A DNA stretch of 64,000 nucleotides from Pseudomonas eucalypticola (GTDB lineage Bacteria; Pseudomonadota; Gammaproteobacteria; Pseudomonadales; Pseudomonadaceae). Both the position numbers and the translations under genes were made by a program. The notes below the pieces were generated by a model. The model had not been told where the DNA came from. It searched no databases and saw only the letters and a program-made list of their open reading frames with translations. Positions 29,396-36,705 of the stretch are shown here, piece by piece. The stretch's first letter is position 1. The number at the start of each line of letters is the position of its first letter. The stretch spans positions 3,690,501 through 3,754,500 of the forward strand of contig NZ_CP056030.1 in the NCBI RefSeq assembly GCF_013374995.1. The letters are read 5' to 3'.

Positions 29396-31339
29396 TCAGC
29401 GGCCATGACGGGCCGAACGCCAGGCTTCGATCAGTTGGCCGAATCGCTGCCGCACCTGGGCCACCAGGCCGGCGTCGTCGATCTCGCCGTTGAACCAGGC
29501 GCGGCTGGGCTCATGGAAAATCGTGCGGCCCACGGCGAAACCGCGGCAGGTGGTGCTGGCACCGGCCTGGGCAAAGCCCTCGGCCAGCTCGCTGGCCGGG
29601 GCGTTGAGGCCCAGCAGCACCACGCCACGGCAATAGGGGTCACGCTCCTGGATCAAGGCGTCCAGAGCCTGCCATTGCTCAGCACTCTGGGCCTCTATTT
29701 TCCACCACGCCGGGTAGATACCCAGGTTGTACAAGCGCTTGATGGCACGGTAAAGCACGTCGGGGTGGGCGCCGGGCAGGTCCTTGGGGGGAATGATTTC
29801 AAGCAGCAGCTCATGGCCGCTGGTGATCGACGCTTCGTACAGGCCGCGGATCTGCGCTTCCTGCTCCAGGCGCAGCAAGGGCTCATCATCGGGGTGGAAC
29901 TGCACCAGGCACTTGATGATCTGCTCGCTGGGCCAGGCGATCAGGTTGCTGGCCACCGAACGGCCATGCTCGAACGCCAAGGGCCGCGAACCTTGTACCT
30001 CCACCGGCCGGGCGATCCACCAGCCGCGCCCGCTGGCCGCGTTCAGTGCATCCTGGCCAAAGCGCTGGTCGGCCAGCAGCCCGACATCGGCGGCGATGCC
30101 GCGCTTGGCCAGGTCCGCCTCCACTTCTTCTATGGCGCGCAGAAACAGTTGCTTGAGCGCGGGAATCGTGGCCAGGTCACGGCCGGCCTGCTGGGCCAGC
30201 TCCACCAGTTGGCCACGGTGGTCGAAGGCAAAAATGAACAGTTGCTGCCATTGCTTGCGCGGCGTCGTGACCCGGTGCAGGCGTTGCAGGGTATCGTCCT
30301 TGTCCGGGCGGGTGATGGGCACCGGGCTGTTGAACAGGTAGTCCAGTTCGGCGGGGGTCGGCATGGCCGGGGCACAGGCATGACGTGACACCACCAGGCC
30401 GCCGCAGGCATTGGCCAACTGGCAGCACCGGGCGTCATCGGCGTCGTTCAGCCAGCCACTGAGAAAGCCCGACATGAAGGCATCCCCGGCGCCTAGCACA
30501 TTCAGCACTTCCACCCGGGTCCCCGGGTAGATCTCGCCGTCTTCCAGGCGCGCCGGAATGGCGCCGTGAATCACCGTGCAGCCCTGGGCACCCAGCTTGA
30601 CCACCAGGGTGGCGCTGCTCAGCTCGCGCACGGTGCGCAGCGCGGTCAGCAGGTCGGTGCTGCCGCCCGCGATGAGAAACTCTTCCTCGGTGCCGACGAT
30701 CAGGTCGAACCGTGGCAGGATACGTTGCACATGGGCGCTGACCTTATGGTCGGCGACAAAGCGCGTCTCGCCGTCTGCCTTGCCCGCCAGGCCCCACAGC
30801 ACCGGGCGGTAGTCGATATCGAGCACGCGCTTGACGTTGTGCCGCTCGGCATAGTCCAGGGCCTGACTGCTGGCCTGGTAGACGCCGTCGGTAGAGAAAT
30901 GGGTGCCGGTGATCAGCAGCGCCTTGCTGGAGGCGATGAAATCTTCGCGCACGTCTTCGGCGCGCAGGGCCATGTCGGCACAGTTCTCGCGGTAGAACAC
31001 CAAAGGGAAGGTTTCACGGTCCTTGAGGCCCAGCAGCACCATGGCGGTGAGGCGCTCGGGGTCGACCTTGACGGCCGAGGTGTCGCAGCCTTCACGCTGC
31101 AACGACTCGACCAGGAAGCGGCCCATGTGGTCGTCCCCTACCCGGCTGAGCATGGCCGACTTGAGGCCCAGCCGTGCGGTGCCGAAGGCAATGTTGGCGG
31201 AAGAACCGCCCAGGTACTTGGCGAAGCTGGAAACATCCTCCAGCCTGGCCCCCACTTGCTGGGCATAGAGGTCGACGCCCAGGCGCCCCAGGCAAATCAG
31301 GTCCACGTGTCGACCGGTGGCAAAACGAGTCTGGCCCAT
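29396..31339 (-). CDS. iolC: Bifunctional 5-dehydro-2-deoxygluconokinase / DUF2090 (IolJ-like) aldolase fusion
   Basis: Start at ATG 31339 (MGQTRFATGRHVDLICLGRL), with AGGAG 7 nt upstream, gives 647 residues. Residues about 1-330 are a PfkB-family kinase (LGGSSANIAFGTARLGLKSA; catalytic GAGDAFMSGFLSGWL), which phosphorylates 2-deoxy-5-keto-gluconate. Residues about 340-647 are a DUF2090 TIM-barrel domain (FIFAFDHRGQLVELAQQAG; VVLLGLNAPASELAEGFAQA) thought to cleave the phosphorylated product to malonate semialdehyde and DHAP. Many bacteria encode kinase and aldolase separately (IolC, IolJ). It is the first gene of the operon, divergent from iolR. Confidence 0.93.
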   Translation of the reverse strand: MGQTRFATGRHVDLICLGRLGVDLYAQQVGARLEDVSSFAKYLGGSSANIAFGTARLGLKSAMLSRVGDDHMGRFLVESLQREGCDTSAVKVDPERLTAMVLLGLKDRETFPLVFYRENCADMALRAEDVREDFIASSKALLITGTHFSTDGVYQASSQALDYAERHNVKRVLDIDYRPVLWGLAGKADGETRFVADHKVSAHVQRILPRFDLIVGTEEEFLIAGGSTDLLTALRTVRELSSATLVVKLGAQGCTVIHGAIPARLEDGEIYPGTRVEVLNVLGAGDAFMSGFLSGWLNDADDARCCQLANACGGLVVSRHACAPAMPTPAELDYLFNSPVPITRPDKDDTLQRLHRVTTPRKQWQQLFIFAFDHRGQLVELAQQAGRDLATIPALKQLFLRAIEEVEADLAKRGIAADVGLLADQRFGQDALNAASGRGWWIARPVEVQGSRPLAFEHGRSVASNLIAWPSEQIIKCLVQFHPDDEPLLRLEQEAQIRGLYEASITSGHELLLEIIPPKDLPGAHPDVLYRAIKRLYNLGIYPAWWKIEAQSAEQWQALDALIQERDPYCRGVVLLGLNAPASELAEGFAQAGASTTCRGFAVGRTIFHEPSRAWFNGEIDDAGLVAQVRQRFGQLIEAWRSARHGR

Positions 31340-31350
31340 GCTGGCTCCTG

Positions 31351-31358
31351 TTATTGTT
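31351..31358 (-). promoter_or_regulatory. AANAANAA motif before iolC
   Basis: The message reads AACAATAA, then CAGGAG and the ATG. It is an exact match adjoining the ribosome-binding site of the first iol gene and the best placed of the set for repressing the whole pathway. Confidence 0.62.
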
Positions 31359-31414
31359 ATCAGCCCCGCGACCCGGCTGGATAGCGCCGGTGTCGTTTTC
31401 TTGAACTCCAGACT

Positions 31415-31428
31415 AGAACGCCTTTTCC
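31415..31428. promoter_or_regulatory. Candidate IolR operator 1 (AGAA-N6-TTCC)
   Basis: AGAACGCCTTTTCC fits GGAA-N6-TTCC except for the first base, the same deviation as in the site at 23635-23648. It lies 76 bp upstream of the iolC start, 49 bp from operator 2. Confidence 0.5.
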
Positions 31429-31463
31429 ATCGGATCAACTTTTTTTCTATAAATTTTTCATGC

Positions 31464-31477
31464 GGAATTTATTTTCC
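31464..31477. promoter_or_regulatory. Candidate IolR operator 2 (GGAA-N6-TTCC)
   Basis: GGAATTTATTTTCC is a perfect GGAA-N6-TTCC, the consensus described for RpiR-type IolR repressors. It sits in the AT-rich core between iolC and iolR, 125 bp upstream of the iolC start. It is nearly identical in all 14 bases to the site upstream of the ABC genes. Confidence 0.65.
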
Positions 31478-31646
31478 AATTCTGAACCGACATACTGTGT
31501 TTGAGCGTTTCTGGCCGGTTTGCCACGGGGACTGGACCTTTTGCTCAGGTTTTTTTCCGCGCCTACCCTGTAGACTGCCAGAGCCAGCCACCACCTGGGA
31601 CCCGCATGTAAAAAGGGCCCGAACGAATACGCAGAAGGATACGACC

Positions 31647-32555
31647 ATGTCCCGCCCTGATCAGCAGGCCACCCCCGAGCCGTCAGCCGCCAGCGCCCCG
31701 GCCAGCGCCGAGCAGCTGTTGCAACTGATCACCCGCGAATACGAGGGCCTGCCGCGCCAGCTCAAGCGCATCGCCAGCTACATGAGCCAGCAGAGCGACC
31801 GCATCATGGTGGACCGCATCAGCGACATCGCCGGCGAGTGCGAGGTACATCCATCGGCCATCGTGCGCTTTTCCCAGCGATTCGGCTTCAGCGGTTTCAG
31901 CGAAATGCAGTCCCTGTTTCGCGAGGCGTACACCCACAAGGCCACCCCCGTACAGAACTACCAGCAACGCATCCGCAACCTGATCGCCAACAAATCGCAG
32001 AAAGCCAGCGGCGCCGACCTGGCGCGCGAATGCATTGATGCCACCCTGTCGGGCATCGAGCGCCTGGGCGGCGAACTGGATGACAAAGCGTTCGAGAAAG
32101 CCGTGGACCTGGTAGTGAACGCCGAGAACATCTACGTGGTGGGCGTGCGTCGCTCGTTCGCGGTGGCCGACTACCTGGTCTATAACCTGCAGCACACCAA
32201 CAAGCGCATCCACCTGGTGTCGGGCCTGGGTGGCAGCTACCGCGAGCAGATGCGCAGCGTGCGCCAGGGCGACCTGGTCATCGCCGTCAGCTTCACCCCT
32301 TACGGCAAGGAAACCCAGCACTGCCTGCGCATTGCCCAGCACCACCAGGCCAAGACCCTGATCATCACCGACTCCACCCTCTCGCCCCTGGCCAAACGCG
32401 CCAACAGCGTACTGCTGGTCAATGAGGGCAGCTCGTTCGCCTTTCGCTCGTTGAGCGCCACGCTGTGCCTGTGCCAGGCGTTGTTCATCGCGGTGGCGTA
32501 CCGGCTGGAGCTGAAGGTGGATGAGATGCATGAGCAGGTGGGGTTTGAGGATTAG
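31647..32555 (+). CDS. iolR: RpiR-family inositol repressor
   Basis: Start at ATG 31647 (MSRPDQQATPEPSAASAP) gives 302 residues. The open frame extends 110 codons upstream through the promoter region and cannot be real there. The N-terminal RpiR helix-turn-helix covers about 25-105 (RISDIAGECEVHPSAIVRFS), and a C-terminal SIS sugar-phosphate-binding domain covers about 135-285 (IYVVGVRRSFAVADYLVYNL; VSFTPYGKETQHCLRIA). IolR of this type represses iol genes until an inositol catabolite, probably phosphorylated 2-deoxy-5-keto-gluconate, accumulates. Its divergent position and the operators beside it fit this role. Confidence 0.9.
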   Translation: MSRPDQQATPEPSAASAPASAEQLLQLITREYEGLPRQLKRIASYMSQQSDRIMVDRISDIAGECEVHPSAIVRFSQRFGFSGFSEMQSLFREAYTHKATPVQNYQQRIRNLIANKSQKASGADLARECIDATLSGIERLGGELDDKAFEKAVDLVVNAENIYVVGVRRSFAVADYLVYNLQHTNKRIHLVSGLGGSYREQMRSVRQGDLVIAVSFTPYGKETQHCLRIAQHHQAKTLIITDSTLSPLAKRANSVLLVNEGSSFAFRSLSATLCLCQALFIAVAYRLELKVDEMHEQVGFED

Positions 32556-32604
32556 TACGATCGTGGCAGGCCACACGCCTCGCCAGCCGGCTGGTTGACA
32601 ACCT

Positions 32605-33927
32605 TCATCCCAACAGCTGACTCAACACCGCCCGCAACTTCCCCGCTTTCACCGGTTTGTTCAGCACCGGCGCGCCCAACCGCTGCATCTGCCGCCGAAA
32701 CGGGTCGCTGCGTTCGGCGGTGATCATGACCGCCGGGATCGCCAGGGCGTAGTGCTCACGCAGGCGCTTGATCACCTGGCAGCCGGTCACGCCGCGGTCC
32801 AGGTGGTAGTCGGCGATGATCAATTCCGGCGCGTGCCCGGCCAGCACCGCCATGGCCCCGGCCTCGTCCGTGGCGGTCAGCACCTGGCAGCCCCATTGGC
32901 CCAGCAGGTCGGCCATGCTGCGCAGGATGGCGGGCTCATTGTCCAGCACCAGCAGGCGCCGCCCCGGCAACGGGTTGCCCAGGCGCGGTTGCGTTGGCAG
33001 GGTGGCCAGCGGCGGGCGGGTTGCCAACGGCACCAGGATGCTGAACACCGAACCGCGCCCCGGGGTGGAACGCACCTGCACGCTGCTGTCGAGAATACGC
33101 GCGATGCGCTCGACGATCGCCAGCCCCAGGCCCACTCCCTTGCGCTGCGCAGCGAGGCCCACCTCCAGCTGGTTGAACTCCAGGAAAATGGCCTGCAACT
33201 GGTCCGGGGCGATGCCCCGCCCCGTGTCCCACACCTCGATACGCAGGTGCTCGCCCCGGCGGCGCGCCCCCAGCAGGATGCGGCCTTGCTCGGTGTAGCG
33301 GCAGGCATTGCTGAGCAGGTTGCGCAGAATACGCGTCAGCAACCGCAGGTCGGTGCACACGGCAAACTGCCCGCAGCGCAGGCTCAGCCCCAACCCGGCT
33401 GCCTGCGCCACAGGCTGGAATTCGGAAGCCAGCGGCGCCAGCACTTCCTCCAGGCGGTAGACCTCGACGTCCGGCTTTACCGCGGCCTGGTCCAGGCGCG
33501 AGATGTCGAGCAAATCGGTGAGCAGGTCCTCGGCGCCTTCCAGGGCCTGGTGGGTGCGCTCCACCAGGCCCTTCTCGGCCGCCGGCAAGGGCCGCTCGCG
33601 CAGGGTGGAAATCAGCAGGCGAGCCGCGTTGAGTGGTTGCAGCAGATCGTGGCTGGCGGCCGCCAGGTACTTGTCCTTGCTGAGGTTGGCCGCCTGGGCG
33701 GCATCACGGGCTTCGCGCAACTCCTCGGTGCGCTCACTGACCCGTCGTTCCAGCTCATCATTGAGCTGCTGCAAGCGCAGGGACAGCGCCTGGTAACGGT
33801 TGCGCTCGGTTTCCAATTCTTGCAGGCGCGCGGCCAGTTCCGGGTAATGGCTCTTGCGCACTGAGTGGTTGGTCAGCCCCAGCAGCCCGGCCAGGGCTTG
33901 CTGGCGTGGGTCAGAGGGCTTCGCCAA
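32605..33927 (-). CDS. Hybrid sensor histidine kinase/response regulator (NahK/ErcS-like)
   Basis: I propose TTG 33927 as start (GAGG 6 nt upstream, inside the end of the ADH gene), giving about 440 residues; a GTG near 33862 is an alternative. There is no membrane segment. A coiled coil (ELETERNRYQALSLRLQQLN) leads to HisKA with ASHDLLQPLNAARLLISTLR (phospho-His), N-box LLSNACRYTEQG, G-boxes DTGRGI and VGLGLAIVERIA, and a C-terminal receiver with IIADYHLDRGVTG (phospho-Asp). The architecture is that of the orphan kinases of the ethanol-oxidation and nitrate/biofilm networks (ErcS, NahK). Overlap with the iron-ADH gene resembles ercA-ercS of P. aeruginosa. Confidence 0.85.
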   Translation of the reverse strand: MAKPSDPRQQALAGLLGLTNHSVRKSHYPELAARLQELETERNRYQALSLRLQQLNDELERRVSERTEELREARDAAQAANLSKDKYLAAASHDLLQPLNAARLLISTLRERPLPAAEKGLVERTHQALEGAEDLLTDLLDISRLDQAAVKPDVEVYRLEEVLAPLASEFQPVAQAAGLGLSLRCGQFAVCTDLRLLTRILRNLLSNACRYTEQGRILLGARRRGEHLRIEVWDTGRGIAPDQLQAIFLEFNQLEVGLAAQRKGVGLGLAIVERIARILDSSVQVRSTPGRGSVFSILVPLATRPPLATLPTQPRLGNPLPGRRLLVLDNEPAILRSMADLLGQWGCQVLTATDEAGAMAVLAGHAPELIIADYHLDRGVTGCQVIKRLREHYALAIPAVMITAERSDPFRRQMQRLGAPVLNKPVKAGKLRAVLSQLLG

Positions 33928-35074
33928 ACACCACCTCGACGTCACGCTGGCTGGAATGGCGCGGGTTAGTGAGGATGCAGGGGTCATGCATGGCATGCTG
34001 GGACAGAAACGGAATGTCCGCCACCCGCACCCCATGCAACCCAAGGGTTTCGTGGAAACCGATGGCGTGCTTCAGCGCGATCAGATGGTCCACCAGGCGC
34101 TGACGAATCTGCGGATGGCTCAGCCCACGGCAGTCGATGCCGCAGGTCTGAGCGATCACCTGGAAACGCTCGGGGGCGGCGCTGTAATTGAACGCCACCA
34201 CATGTTCGATCAGCACCGCGTTGCACAGCCCGTGGGGCAGGTCGAGAAACCCGCCCAGGCTGTGGGACATGGCGTGCACCGCACCCAGGATGGCATTGGA
34301 AAACGCCAGCCCCGCCTGCATGCTGCCCAGCATCACTTTCTCGCGTAACGCCAGGTCATGGGGGTTGGCGATCATTTGCACCAGGTGGCCATTGATCAGG
34401 CGAATGGCTTCCAGCGCATGGGGGTCGGTCAGTGGCCCGTGGCCGGTGGACACGAAGGCTTCGATGGCATGGACCAGCGCGTCGACGCCGGTGCAGGCCG
34501 ACAGGAACGGGTCCATGCTCAGGGTCGTCTCCGGGTCGATCAGCGCCACGTCGGGCACCGCGCCCTTGCTGACGATGGAGATCTTCATGCGCTGTTCCTG
34601 ATTCGACAGAATCACGAACTGCGACACGTCTGCCGAAGTGCCGGCGGTGGTCGGGATCAGGATCAGCGGCGGGCTGGGCACCCGCAAGGTGTCGACGCCT
34701 TCGAATTCGAGGATGTGGCGGTCATGGGCCACCACGATGCCGATGGCCTTGGCGCAGTCCATGGGGCTGCCGCCGCCCACCGCGACAATCACGTCGCAAT
34801 GCTCGGCGCGGTAGCGCTCGGCGCCCTGCATCACTTCCTCGATACGCGGGTTGGGCGACACGCCACTGAACAACGCGTAATCGATACCTTCGGCAGCCAG
34901 GCTGGCCTCGACGTCCGCCACCCAACCAGCGTTGATGACACCGGGGTCGCTGACCAGCAGCACCTTGCGGGCACCGAAGTTCTTGGCGTAATTGGCGACG
35001 TGATGGCGGCAACCGGCGCCGAAGATGATCTCCGGCGAGACGAATTTGCGCAGTTGGCTGATGGCGGGGCTCAT
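33911..35074 (-). CDS. Iron-containing alcohol dehydrogenase (ErcA-like)
   Basis: The 387-residue group III ADH has NAD-binding motif GGGSPMDCAKAIG, TTAGTSADVSQF, and metal ligands in AILGAVHAMSHSLGGFLDL and LPHGLCNAVLIEHV. The catalytic residues look intact. The pairing with an overlapping sensor-kinase gene is the arrangement of ercA, an iron ADH reported to act in signalling for quinoprotein ethanol oxidation. By family alone it could oxidise various primary alcohols. The stop codon lies within the kinase reading frame. A dyad 86-116 bp upstream may be its operator. Confidence 0.87.
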   Translation of the reverse strand: MSPAISQLRKFVSPEIIFGAGCRHHVANYAKNFGARKVLLVSDPGVINAGWVADVEASLAAEGIDYALFSGVSPNPRIEEVMQGAERYRAEHCDVIVAVGGGSPMDCAKAIGIVVAHDRHILEFEGVDTLRVPSPPLILIPTTAGTSADVSQFVILSNQEQRMKISIVSKGAVPDVALIDPETTLSMDPFLSACTGVDALVHAIEAFVSTGHGPLTDPHALEAIRLINGHLVQMIANPHDLALREKVMLGSMQAGLAFSNAILGAVHAMSHSLGGFLDLPHGLCNAVLIEHVVAFNYSAAPERFQVIAQTCGIDCRGLSHPQIRQRLVDHLIALKHAIGFHETLGLHGVRVADIPFLSQHAMHDPCILTNPRHSSQRDVEVVFGEAL

Positions 35075-35159
35075 GGGCTGTTCTTCTGGCGGGGACAGTT
35101 GCGGTCAGGGTAAAGCATCAGCACTGCAATGCGCAGCCTGCCTGCGCCGTGCCGACTAC

Positions 35160-35190
35160 TACTTTGGTACTGGCATGACGTGCCAAAGTA
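35160..35190. promoter_or_regulatory. Dyad TACTTTGGTAC-N9-GTGCCAAAGTA
   Basis: Two 11-bp arms, one mismatch, with a 9-bp spacer, lie in the divergent region between the ADH gene and the response-regulator gene. LuxR-type response regulators such as AgmR/ErbR bind dyads in such promoters, so this is a candidate operator. Binding is not shown. Confidence 0.45.
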
Positions 35191-35252
35191 GCATAGGCAA
35201 AACGCCGCACCGCGCCTGTAATGCCCGCATAACTAGAAAGAGCCTGCCCGCC

Positions 35253-35384
35253 ATGATTCGTGTTCTTGCCTCGCTGCTCTGCCAAGCCCTGGCCGGCCTT
35301 ACGCTGGGCCTGCTGATCGCCACCCTGGCCCACGCCGCCAGCCCGTCCCCGGCCCCCCGTGCCAAGTGGGTCCGCGCCTTGTGA
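35253..35384 (+). CDS. Possible small membrane or secreted peptide (43 aa)
   Basis: ATG 35253 opens 43 residues that are nearly all signal-peptide-like ([20 protein letters not shown], then an Ala-rich cleavage region AHAASP and a basic tail). GAAAGAG lies about 12 nt upstream, somewhat far. It ends 43 bp before the response-regulator gene and might be a leader peptide or small membrane protein. The rest of this 353-bp divergent region holds only the dyad and the regulator's leader. Confidence 0.35.
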   Translation: MIRVLASLLCQALAGLTLGLLIATLAHAASPSPAPRAKWVRAL

Positions 35385-35410
35385 TACCCTGTTCCAGGCC
35401 CGTTGCCCAC

Positions 35411-35418
35411 AACAAGAA
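35411..35418 (+). promoter_or_regulatory. AANAANAA motif before the response-regulator gene
   Basis: AACAAGAA ends 9 nt before the ATG at 35428, replacing a normal purine-rich ribosome-binding site. It is an exact match to the Crc/Hfq pattern, so synthesis of the regulator may be subject to catabolite repression. Confidence 0.45.
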
Positions 35419-35427
35419 TTTGCGCCC

Positions 35428-36093
35428 ATGTACCGATTCCTGATTGCCGACGATCACCCGTTGTTCCGCGAAGCCATGGCTCGCGTATTGGTCGACGCCT
35501 TCGTCGGCTGCGAGGTGCTGGAAACCGCCGACCTGGAGACCACCCTGGCGATGAGCGGCGGCCACGATGACCTGGACCTGATTCTGCTGGACCTGAACAT
35601 GCCCGGCATGCACGGGCTGGCGGGGCTGCTGACCCTGCGCAACCAGGCGCCGACCATCCCGGTGGTCATCGTATCCGCCGAGCAGGACAAGCAGGTGGTG
35701 CTGCAGGCCATCACCTACGGCGCCGCCGGCTTCATCACCAAGTCTTCGCCGCGCGCACAGATGACCACGGCCATCACCCAGGTGCTGGACGGCGATGTCT
35801 ACCTCCCCGCCGACATCATCCGCAGCACCGCAAGCCGCCCTCCGCAACCGGGCACGGCGGTGCCGGGGTTGACGGTGGAACTGCTCGAGGCGCTGACCCG
35901 CAAGCAGTTGCAGGTGCTGGAGCGCATGGCCAAGGGCGAGTCGAACAAGCAGATCGCCTGGCACCTGGACATCGCCGAGACAACGGTGAAGGCCCATGTG
36001 TCGGCGATACTGCGCAAGTTGAACGTGCATAATCGGGTGCAGGCGATCCTGAGCGCGGGGGAGATCGACTTCAGCGCTTATCTTCGGCGGTGA
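35428..36093 (+). CDS. NarL/LuxR-family response regulator, AgmR/ErdR-like
   Basis: Start at ATG 35428 gives 221 residues. The receiver domain (1-120) shows [11 protein letters not shown], phospho-Asp in [13 protein letters not shown], and a Lys in [13 protein letters not shown]. The C-terminal LuxR HTH (about 155-215) has [20 protein letters not shown] and [20 protein letters not shown]. The high similarity to the AgmR/ErbR/ErdR group, which controls ethanol, glycerol and acetate metabolism in Pseudomonas, fits the neighbouring iron ADH and hybrid kinase. The kinase may phosphorylate it. Which of the paralogues it is cannot be settled from sequence memory. Confidence 0.87.
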   Translation: MYRFLIADDHPLFREAMARVLVDAFVGCEVLETADLETTLAMSGGHDDLDLILLDLNMPGMHGLAGLLTLRNQAPTIPVVIVSAEQDKQVVLQAITYGAAGFITKSSPRAQMTTAITQVLDGDVYLPADIIRSTASRPPQPGTAVPGLTVELLEALTRKQLQVLERMAKGESNKQIAWHLDIAETTVKAHVSAILRKLNVHNRVQAILSAGEIDFSAYLRR

Positions 36094-36108
36094 CAGCCGC
36101 GAAAAAGC

Positions 36109-36414
36109 TCACCTGCACCGGGTGGCCCTGACCCAATTCCAAGGCAAACAAACAAGGCGGTCGAGGTAATGGCACAGGCATAACTGGCCCGAAACAGATG
36201 TGGGACCGGGCTTGCCCGGGAAGCGCCGCGCGGGCGGCGCACGGTCTCAAGGGCGCCGGAAAAACCAAGGCATGCACCTGGCGGCCCTGACCCAATCCCC
36301 AGCCAAACCAACAAGGCGGTCCAGGCAATCCCACAGACATAACTGGCCCGAAACAGATGTGGGACCGGGCTTGCCCGGGAAGCGCCGCGCGGGCGGCGCA
36401 CGGTCTCAAGGGCG
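36109..36414. repeat. Tandem duplication of a ~159-bp palindromic intergenic unit
   Basis: Two copies lie head to tail with a 159-bp period: the core from TAACTGGCCCGAAACAGATG onward starts at 36181 and 36340 and is nearly identical for 75 bp (ending near GGTCTCAAGGGCGC). Upstream halves (GGCCCTGACCCAAT, AACAAGGCGGTC) are also shared. Each core contains hairpins ACCGGGCTTGCCCGG-type and GCGCCGC/GCGGCGC. There is no coding potential. Confidence 0.85.
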
Positions 36415-36527
36415 CGACAACAACATCGACTAGCGCTTGGTGGCCATGATGAGATCTCCAGCGGGGCCCTAAAAGCCAGTCATGAAACCGCATCATGGCC
36501 TCTAGGTGCATGGCTTGGATTTCTCCT

Positions 36528-36685
36528 GCGCCCTTGAGACCGCGCGCCGCCCGCGCGGCGCTTCCCGAGCTTCGCCCGGTCCCACATCTGTTTCGGGCCA
36601 GTTATGCCTGTGCCATTGCCTGGACCGCCTTGTTTGTTTGGCTTGAGATTGGGTCAGGGCTGCCAGGTGCATGGCTCAAGGCTTC
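36528..36685. repeat. Inverted copy of the 159-bp repeat
   Basis: This is the reverse complement of the tandem unit, from GCGCCCTTGAGACCG through CGGTCCCACATCTGTTTCGG to GCCAGGTGCATGGC. It faces the second tandem copy across about 113 bp that contain no gene, so 36256-36685 forms a long inverted-repeat element. The same arrangement occurs at 50147-50513. Confidence 0.82.
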
Positions 36686-36705
36686 TGGCGCCTTTGCGAC
36701 CGTGC

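Larger units (their letters stand above)
31340..31646. promoter_or_regulatory. iolC-iolR divergent promoter region
   Basis: A 307-bp gap with an AT-rich core (about 31430-31500) between the divergent iolC and iolR genes. It contains two IolR-type sites, listed separately, and the iolC leader. Promoter elements for both directions should lie here. I do not assign -35/-10 hexamers with confidence. Confidence 0.6.

Noticed and set aside
31317..31646. N-terminal extension of iolR through the promoter region
   Set aside because: The 110 extra codons would cover the iolC start region and both operators and have no RpiR homology; ATG 31647 fits the family.
36109..36685. CRISPR-like array
   Set aside because: Only two direct copies of a 159-bp unit plus an inverted one; no short regular repeats with unique spacers and no cas genes.
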